This document shows positions 12,265-23,700 of a stretch of 64,000 bases of DNA, piece by piece (position 1 is the stretch's first letter; every line of letters starts with the position of its first letter). A model generated the notes under the pieces. The model saw only the letters and a list, made by a program, of their open reading frames with translations, was not told the origin of the DNA and searched no databases. This DNA is from Physcia stellaris (taxonomy: Eukaryota > Ascomycota > Lecanoromycetes > Caliciales > Physciaceae). The stretch covers positions 62,001 to 126,000 of the forward strand of contig JABSSW010000033.1 of NCBI GenBank assembly GCA_018902385.1, in the 5' to 3' direction. The translations under genes and the position numbers were made by a program.

Positions 12265-12796
12265 GGTGGCTTTCAACGGCAGCTGAAGCAGCTGCTCGCG
12301 TGGCCGCCTCTCGCCTCCTTCGAGATCAGATCGCTAGATCGCACTGATGGCTGCTTCAACGGTCTAGGCTCATTCGAAGTGCACTCGGCCCGAGGGTAAT
12401 TGCGAGGATATACTTGCCCTAATCGACCAGCACCGTTCGCATATCAATTGCCGGTAATTGGTGGGCAAGTACCGCTGGCCACTCGCTCCCCGGCCAACGG
12501 CCCCTCCACGTGGTGTGGCTCGTTTCTCGACCAATCAACACACAGGCCAAGATTCAGGGTCCATGGCCACTCGATCGCTCTTCCCGAGCTTCGTCATACC
12601 TCCTGCATCTATCCCTCACAGCGACACCATCGTACATACAGTTGGACAGCAGCCTGCACGAAGAGCGCAATCCATTTGACAGCTCCCATAGCGTCTTTCC
12701 TCTACATTACTCCAACAAAGCGTCCTTCTCGCGTATATCTCTCATATATCCGCCCTCATCCCTCCATCCTTCTACCCGCCCTCTCCCCAAGACTCC
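12265..12796. other. Divergent promoter / 5' leader region of DUS3 and SFP1-like gene
   Basis: C/T-rich sequence typical of a fungal 5' leader, with pyrimidine tracts near 12680-12790. A candidate upstream exon for the SFP1-like gene starts at ATG 12562 and could splice (GTACAT donor near 12631, CATAG acceptor near 12690) in phase with the downstream frame. This is only a candidate. Confidence 0.4.
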
Positions 12797-15036
12797 GTGA
12801 AGCTGGATCCTCGAGATACTCCTCCACCCTTGCACCATTCACCCGTTACCAGCGAGGTTGAAAGGGCATCGACCGCAGAGCCAACTCCCGTAGGAACTCC
12901 ACGCGCTTCCCACTCCTTTCAACGGCGAAACTGTGACAAGGAGCACCCTCTTTCCTCTTGGCACCGCCCAACACATGCTTTCGCGCAAACCCCGAGCTCG
13001 TACGTCGACTCAACCCTACTCGAGGGCGGATTGGACGACTCGACCTTCCCCTTGTTCGGAGACTTTATGAGTGATAGCGCCATGGGGGGTCTCGCAAATC
13101 CAATTGATACTGGCTCATCCGGTTCGTGGCAAAACCAGCACTCGAATCTGACAACGGCCCTTCAGTCCACATCCGGCAACGAAGCCCGTCCTTCCCAAGC
13201 GATGAATATCATTGGTACCAGTGGAAAGCCAGGCAGTCTTGGCTTGGGACACAGGGAATCGCTTGGAGGTGTGTCAGGGTCCGATTGGAAGAGCAGTAGC
13301 GGCGCGCAACCAATATCCATGAACCGAGAGAAACCACGAAGAGAAAGTCTAGCAGGGAGTATGATTGGAGGCATGAGCTGGGGTGGCGTTTCTGTCGGTA
13401 GCTGGATTCGTGATGAGTAAGTCTTTCTAATCCCTCGTATCCCACCCTCACTACCGCTACCCTATTATTGAACTGACCACGCTCTGCGGAGGGTGGTAAT
13501 TCTTTCTTACAGCAGACAGCTGATCCGTCACAGTATCATCATGCAAGGATCCTCACCATTCCCATACCGATCTCCATCCTACCATTCATCCTCATACTTC
13601 CCAAAACTCGAAGCCAACTTTATGAAAGACTTCCGATGCTGCGACATAACGCTACCTACTACACATGAGCTTCTCCATCACTACGAAGAATGTCACGCCC
13701 AGCAAATGCCTGATACGTTACGAAAGCAGTCAATACAGAACAACCCGTCGCCTGCGCCGCCGAACACGGCAGATAGAAGTCAAAGTAGATCTCAAAAGGA
13801 GACACTTCAGGCGGACACCTCAAATCGATCACAAGACAGCCCAATTTCGCGGCCTTCGGCGCATCTTCAAATCCCGCAAGTTGCGCCAAGGAAAAGCGAA
13901 GCCCCAGCGACAGAGTATGAGCCTGCGCTAGCGCCAGGTCAAGACATGGATAGTCTACAAGATATGGAAATGGATATGGACGACGATACTATGGCCCCAC
14001 CAGACAATTTCCAAGCTCAACAATACCAGATGCCTGACCAGCCTCGCATGATGCAACGCTCGCAGTTCGGTCAACCGCCATCCATGCGGGTACCCCCTCT
14101 GAACCTTGATACCCTGAACATGGTCAATCCGCTACAGCAACACCAGGGACTGCGAACTTCTACGCCAAGCACTCCGATCGCTCCTGGCAGAAATGCGCAG
14201 ATATACCAACACAATCCTACAGTGTCCTCCGTAAACACCCCTACACTGAGCGCGCATCCGCGTCATCAGCAACATTACGTACCCACCCCAGATTCTTCAG
14301 CACCTGGAACACCTGGCGAGCCTAACTTAGACTATACCGGAGGAACTATGCCAATTGGCGGACATCCATTTATGCAAGATCAGTCCCAATTTGGAACTTA
14401 TTACGATTTTGGTGATGGTCATGATATGGGGAGTCTTTACATTGACGAGCCAGCAAAACGTCTGTTCCACAATGCCAATAAGAAATTCCCCAAGCAGCCC
14501 CCAGTGTCTCAGCTTGGAGACGGCCAGTATAGTGAGAATAGCGAGGTTGCAAGGACGATACGTGAAGTGCAAAGGAGCGTAGGCGTACCTGAGCCACAGA
14601 CCGACGGTGGTGTACCGAAGCCATTCCACTGCCCAGTCATTGGATGTGAAAAAGCATACAAAAACCAAAATGGGCTGAAGTATCACAAAATGGTAAGTGG
14701 CAAAACAGCTTATTCTGCGGTCTTATTACTAATAACTATCAGCATGGGCATAACAGCCAACGACTCGCAGATAATAAGGATGGAACCTATTCGATTGTTG
14801 ATCCGGAAACCCTGTGTCCCTACCCTGGTACTATGGGAATGGAAAAACACAAGCCATATCGGTGCGACGTTTGCGGTAAAAGATATAAGAACTTGAATGG
14901 TCTCAAATACCACAAGAGCCATTCGAATGCATGCGACAACGAGCCCCGCCCTGATCCCAACTTCATGATCACGCCGTCAACCATGCATGGTATGCACGGA
15001 AACCCTTCACCGTTTGGCGAAGATATGGATTTATAG
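12797..15036 (+). CDS. SFP1-like C2H2 transcription factor
   Basis: Coding exons run to 13416, then 13534-14692 and 14743-15036, with phase kept across the introns (117 and 50 bp). The 5' limit is uncertain: the frame is open from about 12690 and has no ATG before 13067 (MSDSAMGGL). I mark 12797 because the upstream residues already look conserved. The C-terminus carries a split C2H2 pair: FHCPVIGCEKAYKNQNGLKY + HKM, then HKPYRCDVCGKRYKNLNGLK with HKSHSNAC. The same FHCP...NGLKYH spacing is diagnostic of the SFP1 family, which couples nutrient and TOR signals to ribosome biogenesis and cell size in yeast. The long middle region is Pro/Gln/Ser-rich with an acidic patch (DMEMDMDDDTM), as expected for an activation or disordered region. 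The short WIRDD-IIMQG segment across intron 1 is also typical of this family in Pezizomycotina. Confidence 0.85.
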
Positions 15037-15790
15037 ATCCACTTTGATACAATAATACGTGGCCTCACACGACCAGTTCCCAGCCAAAGGCCGAGATATC
15101 TCTTCGATGACAGCAGCTGGCTGTTGTGTTCTTACATTTCACTCCAAAAGTTGGTCCTGTTTTACAACTACATATGGTAATCGTTTCTGGGGTTTGGTGG
15201 ATATACAAAGCAACGGCGCTTGGTTGGCATTCCGCAAGATTCCCCTGGCTGCTGTCTGGTTGTTTGGTGGGGTTTCCAGCTTCCAGGCTTAAGATTGTCT
15301 GGCCCGGCGATTATAATGTGGGTGCTTTTATTTCCACTTCATTGAGGGTTAAATATGTTTAGTAGAGCATGTAGCATAGCATTAGGTGTTGAGACAGATA
15401 TGTTAAAGGGAGGTGTGTGGTATATGGGTAGACAATGGATTTAGTGATTTGCTCACGGATATCGGATATCGAATCTCGATCGTCCGGCCCCTTCCCTTTT
15501 CTTATGATCGTAGCTTTCGCAAGAAATACAAGAAAAGAAAGTTCGCACCCTCATCAAACATACTCATCGCTGCCTTTAGCGATCTTCGGCTCTTTTCTAC
15601 CTCCTAATTAGCCTATCGACTCTCGACTCATAACGGCATACAAGCTCTAAAAGCCCTCCATCTACCGAATCCTTTCCTGAATACTTATAATACCCTAAAC
15701 CCGTTCAGGAGAGCTGCGTACACTATCATCCACTCGCCCAAGCCAACGAGCTCCCCTGTCCCTCTATCTCTAAACCCCACCACTCATCAG
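15037..15790. other. 3' flank / intergenic
   Basis: Probable 3' UTR of the SFP1-like gene followed by pyrimidine-rich sequence (15600-15790). No separate gene is supported. Confidence 0.45.
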
Positions 15791-15794
15791 TGAA

Positions 15795-17225
15795 TATGCA
15801 AGCTCGACTTAAGTAAGGCCTGGAAGCCGACGATTGCGGAGATATGTCGCGTCCCAGGGTGGGAGTGCAGCTCGGGAAGGCGTGTATTTTCATAGTTATG
15901 GGCTCAGAGATGTACAGGCTGGGTTTGGGTTTACATATGACACTGTTTATTGTATTGAGTTCATGAGTAAGGCATTCGCTTCTGCTGCTCTTGGGATCCT
16001 TGTTGAAGAGGGGAAGTTAGGATGGGATAACTTGGTTAAAGACGTTCTTTCGAGCTTTGAGCATGAGGACTATGGCATTAAGAGTATGCTGTAGGTCAAT
16101 GATTTACTGTCTCATGGGACGGGACTCCAGTGAGGGGATTGCTTATGCAAGGCATAGAATTCGAGGCTAAATCTAGAATGACAACGCTGACCGTACCCTT
16201 ACCATCTTCGAATATCTTCAGCCCGTGAAGTCTTTTAGAGGAAGCTTTCAATACAACAACTGGAGTTATGCCCTTGTTGGAGAGATTATCGAGCACTTGG
16301 CTGGTGCAAAGTATGCAGATTTTGTCGCGAAAAGGATATTGAACCCCTCGGCATGACCAGGACTTCAATACATGGTACGCGCAAGGACACGACTAACATG
16401 GCGGAAGCCTATCAAACTCTGGATGATGGCTCACCATACCGGATACCTCGTCCTCATGAAGGTGGCAATACGATGATGGCGTCGGCTTCGGGTGCAAAAA
16501 GTAATGTGAATGATCTTCTCAAGTTCTACCGATCGATACTGGATGAGAGTGAAAGACAGTTTTTCGAGAGGGATGTACATTGCCTCTCAAATCATCAAGT
16601 CATGACAATTCCCTTATCGGGAAGAATCATACGGATATGGCTGGGCCTGGGCGCAATTGCCCACGACCATCGGCGATATTATCCGAGACTTGTAGCCGAA
16701 ATGCCAACTTCGGCGCCTGGTACCAGCAGTCTTAGTTGGTGGCATCAAGGTAGCATTGTAGGATTTCCTTTTGTTGCAATTTTACCCGAAGAGAATGCTG
16801 TAACTGTCGGTTTGACGAACTAACGACTTAGTAGACTGGATCGGCCAGATGCTTGTGGAGACTTTGCTCGATTCACCCGAGAAGAACGACTATCTGCTCG
16901 CGAAAGAAAGCGCACGGCGCGCGCTTGAAATGGCCGAGGAGCTCGAAAAAGAGCTAGATAAGCAGAGGGACCGAGAAACAAAACCGAAGGCATTATCAGA
17001 ATACACGGGTAAGACTGAAAATTTTCGAAGACGTCTCTTAATCGAAGATAATCTGATGCTGACCGCAGACATCCAAACAAGTACATTTACTAGCGCTGCT
17101 GGAGTATTCTCCGTCAAGATTTGCCTGGGGGACGCCGGCCTTTGCGGTACGTATCATCTCTACTATATTGTTTTCTATTCAACTATCTTCGTCAAAACCG
17201 TGAGTTTGAATCCTGAGTTTTCCTG
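15795..17225 (+). pseudogene. Decayed class-C beta-lactamase-fold serine hydrolase
   Basis: Segments of one protein lie in order but in different frames. They include the N-terminal part (HSYGLRDV..., ILVEEGKLGWDNLVKDVL), then VNDLLSHGTGLQ, then the FEYLQPVKSFRGSFQYNNWS block with the YxN motif and GEIIEHLAG. The C-terminal part follows (MTRTSIHGT..., WWHQGSIVGFPFVAILP, DWIGQMLVETLLDSPEKNDY, KPKALSEYTGK). Breaks include TAG at 16092-16094, TGA at 16131-16133, a frame change near 16350 and a TAA plus frame change near 16822. At the SxxK site the sequence reads YCIEFMSKAF where the family has Y...S[LM]TKAF, so the nucleophile serine is a phenylalanine. Intact relatives in fungi are beta-lactamase/penicillin-binding-like esterases or peptidases, often linked to secondary metabolism. 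This copy cannot encode an active enzyme. Confidence 0.8.
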
Positions 17226-20200
17226 ACTCCCGCACCTGCGAATCCGCTGCCACCCATTACCTCTGTATCCCGCTCCGGCACCTCTATCTGGTCTCCAATA
17301 ACCCCTTCTTATGACCCGCTTCCATGGTCCACTTATGCATAACGAGAGAAAAGAAAACGACGAAATAATCCTCTACCTACATGCGCTCACTTGCCTAGCG
17401 ATACCGACTACGGAGTGCACAGCCTAATTATACTGCTCAGAACGCCGAGAGTCTACCAATCGAAAAACAAGAAATGCGAACTTTCAATCCGTATGCTCGT
17501 CTCTTGTCTGTGTGATAAAAACTGTTCTTCCGTTTGAGATATCGTGTTCATACTGGCGGAATTGTATACTCCTATCTCTAGTATCAAAGCTCTAAACTGT
17601 TTCAGAGGGTTTTAGTGATATCGCTATCAAGGACACTTGCGCCATGTAGAACCTCCGATTTCGCGGACTGGGGTGTGTATAAGTCTCGGCCGGGTTTTTG
17701 AGATGGAGTGTGGGAGGGTTATAGTCAGGAAGTGACAGCTGGCAGAAAACCCCCGATAAGAAAACCTTCGAAGCTAAGCACGTCCGGAATGGCGCGCCAA
17801 ACTTGTGGAATGAGAAAGAGTGAAGTATCTTTGACGCGGAACTCCACAAACTCGGACTGCGACGTAGAAACGGTCATTAGCACAGTTTGCAAAATAAGAC
17901 TTGGCGAAGGGGGCTTCGACTCTGATAGCGGCACTGCGTAGATTGGGAGTGAAACAGTGCGGAAGGGTACTCAAATGAACTAATGTAAACAATGCATCTG
18001 ACTTTCAAAAGGGTTTATTGCTGACTCTGCCTGTTCGAGCGTGTGATATTCAGTCTGTCGGCTCGTTCAAAGGTACTCTGTGATAGTAATAAGTTTGACG
18101 AAATCGATATGCTGGTGACAGACGACGGGAATTGTGAATACATTAGAGAGACTGAGAACATCTTAACAAGACGACATATAGATAGTGTTATCTGCACGAG
18201 CAGAATAAAGATTAGATAATCCTCTTCAGTAATGTACGATTCTGAGTGGAGTCGAGTCAAAGTCTGATATCTTAGTCAGATGATGGCACTTCGAAACAGC
18301 TAATCAGTCCAGATTGGCCCCTTTTATCCTTTAAACATAACGCTAACGTCGCTAGACACGACGCTTTACTATGAAAGAGTAGTGAGGTTAGAGCTTTGAC
18401 GTTTGCCTCTACATTTCAAACTTGGTCGTCAACGATGCACAGATCGAGCGGCGTGTCTATCCCATGGTCCGGTGTGGTGCCAACTTGCCACCGATGCATC
18501 GCCACCAGTACGTTTATAAAGACGAAACGCGTACCCGTATTTGGCACAAAGCATATGAAGACGACATGAAGATGATATCATTTTCCGTTTTTGTCCCAAC
18601 TCGGGTACTCGCAGGTCTGTCGGTTTATCATAAGATTAGCACCACTTACCACCAGACCATGGGATATTCCCATGAAATGAGTAGATGCTCTTGTGTAGGG
18701 TGTTGCGCTTCCCCTTGGTAATTAGCATGATAGATCACAGGCAATGTTATACTCCGTCTCACTACAGCATGTTGAGACTATCAAGATGCACCAATAACTC
18801 GTCTTCTATCTATTGACTGAGTCAAGGATTTTTATTATCCTCTTGACTGCTTATTCAAGTTCCTGCCGATCAGTGACATCCGGCTTCTTCGCCTCGATCT
18901 GGCCCAGAGTAAGTGCCAAAAAGAATGCAACGAGCAAAATATATTTGAATGCTGCAATTTCCTAGCATTTGTCACGGCGGTCTGGCTCAGCGTTAGGATC
19001 AGAGCGTTTGCCACACCGCATGTATCACTGAGAAATAAAGTAGCAACAAGCCATACTTTTATCCGAGAAGTCGGAGAAGAAAAGGAGAATCAGATGACTC
19101 ACCACTATCCTTGGTCCACTCGAGCTTCTGACACGTATCTAGCAGCAAATCAAAAGAGTGACCTTAGCCCCGGAGAACACGAATGAACTTCTAGTGCCTC
19201 CCTCGATACCAAGGCAGAAGCCCAGTGCCTTCTTGTGATACCGAAAGGTTTGGATGTTATTAAGCTGAAAACACGTCGAGCACATTTTCACAGCGTTTAG
19301 AGCATTCCCCTCGTTGCCTCGTCTTAGCACGACTCTGTGTAATATAGGGAAGCGCAGTAAGCTCGTGAATGGAGCCTCGGTGAGCTATACACAGATGCAC
19401 CGTAGTCTGTACGATAATCCAACGATATGGCGGGAAGTTACGTACCAGACTTGAATTAAGAAGCTGGCAAACGTTTCCCGAACGATCTGCAAACCGCGTT
19501 TGACGCATTGGGTTTAAGTGGCGGCGCAAAAGACACCTATAAGCTTCGTAATGCGATTTGACCGGTGGCTTTTTACGAATGGTGCTGGAAGTGGCAACGT
19601 GCGTATCCCATCTTTCAGCTATGGTGTACTTTTCAATTCTTTGTTTTGGCAATATATCTTCACACGTCGTGTTAGTTCTCAACGCGTGGGTAGGACCACA
19701 GCGAAGAGTGGTCTTAAATGAAATTTGTTTGCCGTTTAGTGTAGGACTTGCTGACTTTGCTGTTATAGCCTGCTACGTTTGGCTCCTCTGCAAACCAATT
19801 CAATGTGGGGACTGGGGTAAGCAGATCCGAAGCTTGTTCCTTCATACTTCTCTCTCCTTCATTCAACGGGAAGACTTGCAGCCTGCAGGCATGAGTGCTG
19901 GTCGTAGGGGTTCGCCGAAGATGCCCGAACAGGCGATTTGATCGGCTGCCAACAATCGCCGCAGGCCTGCGGTTGACCAAGTCGATCACTCACATTATGC
20001 ACAGGACGAAACTCGGTCAGGAAACTTCTGTAGAGTGCACGGGAGTCGCCGCAGGTTTGCGATCGTGCTCATCGGCCAGCGGACTCGGATGTCTTTGTGA
20101 GGTAGATTGACAGGGAGTACATCTGCAGGTAATCATTGCAGCTACAAATTACAGCCCAAGATATCAACTACAACAGCAGGAATTGCCCGCCGAGGACGAA

Positions 20201-20762
20201 AACCTCCCCCAAGTAGGTGGCACAGAACATCCCCAGATATGATATTAGAGATACGAGGTCACAGATGCTGACTTCCAGAGCTAGGTTAATGCATGGTCTG
20301 ACATTGCATGGATCCAGTGGAAAGATTTGGCTAAGGGCGCAGCTGGAGCAGTCAAGTATGTTGTTCGATACCATGTCATCACTCCTGGTATGTTGATTAT
20401 CAAACTTTCTGGATTTTAGTATTTATCCTGAAATGCACACGCTGACTCTAGGCTTTCCTGCAGTAATAATGGATATTGTCGATTAGGTAAGTCAATATGT
20501 TAGTAGCGCCTGGATCGCAATGTGAATGTGCTCTTTACTGAGCACATACAAGAATTTCACTCCTGACACGAACTTACGTCTTAACGAGAGATCGGAATAG
20601 TCAATATACCTTCTTCTCACTTTCATGCTTTTCGACCTCCAATCGTGCATCAAATCAACTGGAATTGTCGAGTCATCCTGATTTGGCGCATTATGTGGCT
20701 CCGGCGCAACGGGATAATCCACAAAATATCCAAGATCATGAAAAGCTTGAAGCTGATGTTAC
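17226..20762. other. Long gene-poor stretch
   Basis: About 3.5 kb without a convincing gene. The longest frames (for example 18422-18721 and 19558-19941 on +, 19260-19682 on -) start at non-ATG codons or lack any domain or intron logic. Pieces near 20590-20760 read coding-like on + (for example SSHPDLAHYVAPAQRD) and could be an exon belonging with the next feature, but the link is out of phase. Confidence 0.45.
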
Positions 20763-21021
20763 GATAGGTTACAAACTCGGAACCAGGGGGTTTCGCAACC
20801 CCGTGGCCCGGTGTAGATTTCACTATGAGCACTAATGAAGGCAAGGCTCTGCTTGGAACACCTCATGGCGGCGGCGTTGCTTGGTTTCTCGTCAATCATC
20901 GCGGGGCCATTGCAAGGACCAAAAAGATCGCTAAAGTTACTGTTTTCACGACAGGCGGAGGTCCTGACAATTCCGACGAGAACGGTAAACCATGGTACAA
21001 CATGATATGGCACCTTACATA
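20763..21021 (+). CDS. Hypothetical small protein exon
   Basis: An open stretch follows a possible 3' splice site (CGATAG ending near 20767) and ends in TAG/TAA at about 21019-21021. It contains an internal ATG at 20826 (MSTNEGKALLGTPHGGGVAW). The residues WPGVDFTMSTNEGKALLGTP and KVTVFTTGG look like a real beta-rich fungal protein tail, and the codon usage is unlike the noise around it. No start exon could be assigned with confidence, so it may be a relic. Function unknown. Confidence 0.3.
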
Positions 21022-21176
21022 GATGGGCCGAGCGTTAAGACTGCACAAGTCGCGTGTGGAAAGACTGAGGGTCGGTATATAGTCTGATTCGGAAATGATC
21101 CATAAGGTTTGCCTATCCCAACGAAATTATAGATGCACACTGCTAAGGCTGGTCAATTGGGCGGCAATCGATGTGC

Positions 21177-22355
21177 TCATACTGATGCTTTCGTCTCTGG
21201 AACTTCCGCTCCTTGGGGCCAGACACTTCTCCATCGAGTGAACAACTCATCCATCGATAAGCTGTGCCTGGTCGGCAGTTGGTCCAGTCCAGCCTCCTTC
21301 AGCTCTTGCTCATTTTGCTCGCGAATGAAAGTCGGGATAGCTACTAAGCCAAGAGTTGCCATCCTCTTCGTGTCCCATATCCAAAACCCCAGGCGCCAGA
21401 ATGGTTTGAAGTCACAGCCTCGCAGAGGCGAATCATGTTGATTTCGCATGATTCTCATGAGGCCCACTGCGGTATTTTGCCGATTGAGATGCAACTCTCT
21501 CTGAGCCCACGCACGTGTGTACTCATCATCGTACGGGTACGAGGCTGGTAGCGCAACAGGCAGATGTGTGATGACGGGCATGCTCACCAGGTATGGAGAG
21601 TCACTGGAACAAGGCTTTGTTGTCTTGGACATCTCAACTAAGTAGTCGTGCACGCAGTCTATCTCCTCAAGCTCCCACTTGGCGAGCTTGTTCCAGACTC
21701 TTTGCGGCCCGTCCCTACGAAGTACAAGGGTGATATCGTCGACAGTGTTGCTCACCCGGCCTGCTTCCCTCATTGAGACGATATCGACATAGAGCTGTAA
21801 ATGCCACAGTGCCCTTGATATTCTCTGCTCTTCCACCCAAGAACTTGAAGTATATCTTATTGGCTCGTAAGTTCGACATTCCGGGAGCCCCTTGCAGAGC
21901 CTATACGTGTAATTCGGATCTGTCTGATAGGAAGGCTTGATGGAATTAATGCGCGATATATGTACATCAAGGATGTGACGAGTAAGCTGTTGGATGTTAT
22001 TAGCAGCGCTAAGAAGGCTCTTGACTGCTTCGGAGGTGGTGAATGTCTTAGAAATCTCGCTGCTGTCTTGCAGGAACTTCTCCAAGTATTGGTAGAATTC
22101 AATGCTCGACGATGTCTGGATTTTCTCAGCGATACCATCATCTCCACATAGCTTCAACCTCAGCCGAAGTAGCTGTTGAAGTTGGGCAGGGTACCGAGCA
22201 AGTATCGCTTTCATGATCCTAGCATGATCGTGTTCTAAAACAGCGTTGATGGTTGGCGAGGCTTGCAGCAGGTGATGAAGCGTTGGAAGAGCCTCGATTT
22301 CCTCGGCAATCATTAATGGCAGTGGTGCCGGGAGGGTACTGAAGGCGTCTGGCAT
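21177..22355 (-). CDS. F-box-like hypothetical protein, single exon
   Basis: An uninterrupted 392-codon frame from ATG 22355 to TGA 21177. The N-terminus (LPLMIAEEIEALPTLHHLL and QASPTINAVLEHDHARIM) has the LP...I...L..L..L..AS......F spacing seen in weak F-box-like domains of fungal proteins that continue into long helical regions. The remainder is helical, with a hydrophobic/aromatic C-terminal block (FWRLGFWIWDTKRM, EELFTRWRSVWP-like) that recurs in fungal F-box-like hypotheticals. No catalytic motif is visible. A role as a substrate receptor or scaffold is only an inference. Confidence 0.75.
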   Translation of the reverse strand: MPDAFSTLPAPLPLMIAEEIEALPTLHHLLQASPTINAVLEHDHARIMKAILARYPAQLQQLLRLRLKLCGDDGIAEKIQTSSSIEFYQYLEKFLQDSSEISKTFTTSEAVKSLLSAANNIQQLTRHILDVHISRINSIKPSYQTDPNYTYRLCKGLPECRTYEPIRYTSSSWVEEQRISRALWHLQLYVDIVSMREAGRVSNTVDDITLVLRRDGPQRVWNKLAKWELEEIDCVHDYLVEMSKTTKPCSSDSPYLVSMPVITHLPVALPASYPYDDEYTRAWAQRELHLNRQNTAVGLMRIMRNQHDSPLRGCDFKPFWRLGFWIWDTKRMATLGLVAIPTFIREQNEQELKEAGLDQLPTRHSLSMDELFTRWRSVWPQGAEVPETKASV

Positions 22356-22588
22356 GATGAGACGGTGGGCAGAGACGAAGAAGTGAGTTTTGAAAGTTCA
22401 CTGGATACCAGGAAACTTACAAATTGATTAAATCATTAATCGTCGAAACGACGTTCGCGAAAAGAAAAAACTAATGTTATCAACATGTTCTATTGAAAGA
22501 TAGATATGACTACTATTGCATTACTCTGAGATCTCGTTGTTCCGTGTAAGATACATGCGGGAAATGAAGCACAAAAGATGTGCGGGTT
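22356..22588. other. Intergenic
   Basis: AT-rich sequence upstream of the F-box-like gene. Nothing recognised. Confidence 0.4.
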
Positions 22589-22590
22589 TA

Positions 22591-22985
22591 GCGTGGAAAG
22601 GTTACTTGCGAATCCTTGGCATTCTCCTCCCCGCCACCCCTCTCTCAAATTTGTATGGTAGTAACCTGAGGAATGTTTCAATTGATGTTTTTATCACTTT
22701 TTCAAGCATATATAATTGAAGCATGATGTTTGCTTGTTTATTATGCAAATCGTTGATGCTCTTGCTGGAAAAATAGAGTAATTTGGATTTTGGTGACAGG
22801 CAGTGAAACATCAAAAAAGCACTATACAAAGATGTTTAAGATTTCATTTGTATCAACGATTTACATATGCTTGAAAAAATGATTGAAATATCATTTGAAA
22901 AATTATCTCAATTACTGCCATACAAATTTGGGAGGGGGGTGGCGGGGAAAAGGATGCCAAGCATTCGCAAGTAACCTTTCCACGC
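22591..22985. mobile_element. MITE-like inverted-repeat element with TA flanks
   Basis: Two arms of about 75 bp are inverted copies at roughly 90% identity. The left arm begins GCGTGGAAAGGTTACTTGCG at 22591, and the right arm ends with its complement at 22985. Weaker inverted similarity continues inward (CTTTTTCAAGCATATA against TATGCTTGAAAAA, and ATCGTTGAT against ATCAACGAT), so the whole 395-bp unit can fold back on itself. It is flanked by TA on both sides (22589-22590, 22986-22987), the target duplication expected of Tc1/mariner-type transposition. There is no coding capacity. This is a non-autonomous element, and no related transposase is present in the window. Confidence 0.8.
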
Positions 22986-22987
22986 TA

Positions 22988-23700
22988 AGTGCCAAGGCGC
23001 TAGTTCCAACTGGCCGGTCCATACAACTGGACCCTGACTGCAGCACCTGCGGAGGCTGTACTCCTCGAAAGTTTTTTTCAAATTAATCGTTTTCGTTCAA
23101 TTGATTAATGATGACGGACAATTTGATTGTTTAATATAAATACATGTATACATACAAATTCATTGTGCTTATTAATCGAACAACTAGTGCGCAATGTTCG
23201 ATGTTTTGAACTTCACGTCATAGGAGCTTCGTACTCATAGGCTCTTCAATTGGAGCGCCTAACAGGAAGCTTGCGTGGTCTGGAAGCATTACGTGGCCTG
23301 ATGGATCATGGGTACGATATTATCTGCTTTCCGAGTATGTCTGCCGTTCTTGTCTGAGATAAGCTGACGTTCGATAGCCATATTGGCCATCTCGATGTAA
23401 GCATGTGATCGAAATGGAGGTTTACTTGCAAGTCATTATGCTAGTGGCTTGAACTCATATCGACGGTCGCGATGTTACAATATACTAGCACTTATTACTA
23501 TGCAGAGACACAGTACACAGTTTACGCAGTTACGGAGCTTTACATTTCAATTGCTGACGACTTTTGATGATGATGAAGTGCGTCCAGGGCTTCTATTGGA
23601 CGTGAGGATTGATGTGCTTGAGCTATGGAGTCAACGCTTCTGATAATCATGATACCTGCATATCTAGATCATCCTTTCCTGATTTTATATCAAATTAGCA
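22988..23700. other. Intergenic, AT-rich
   Basis: AT-rich sequence between the MITE and the 3' end of the 586-residue protein gene. No gene or RNA recognised. Confidence 0.4.

Noticed and set aside
12400-12861. 153-codon plus-strand frame
   Set aside because: Lies in the C/T-rich leader of the SFP1-like gene in a different frame from the conserved protein; no start or domain support.
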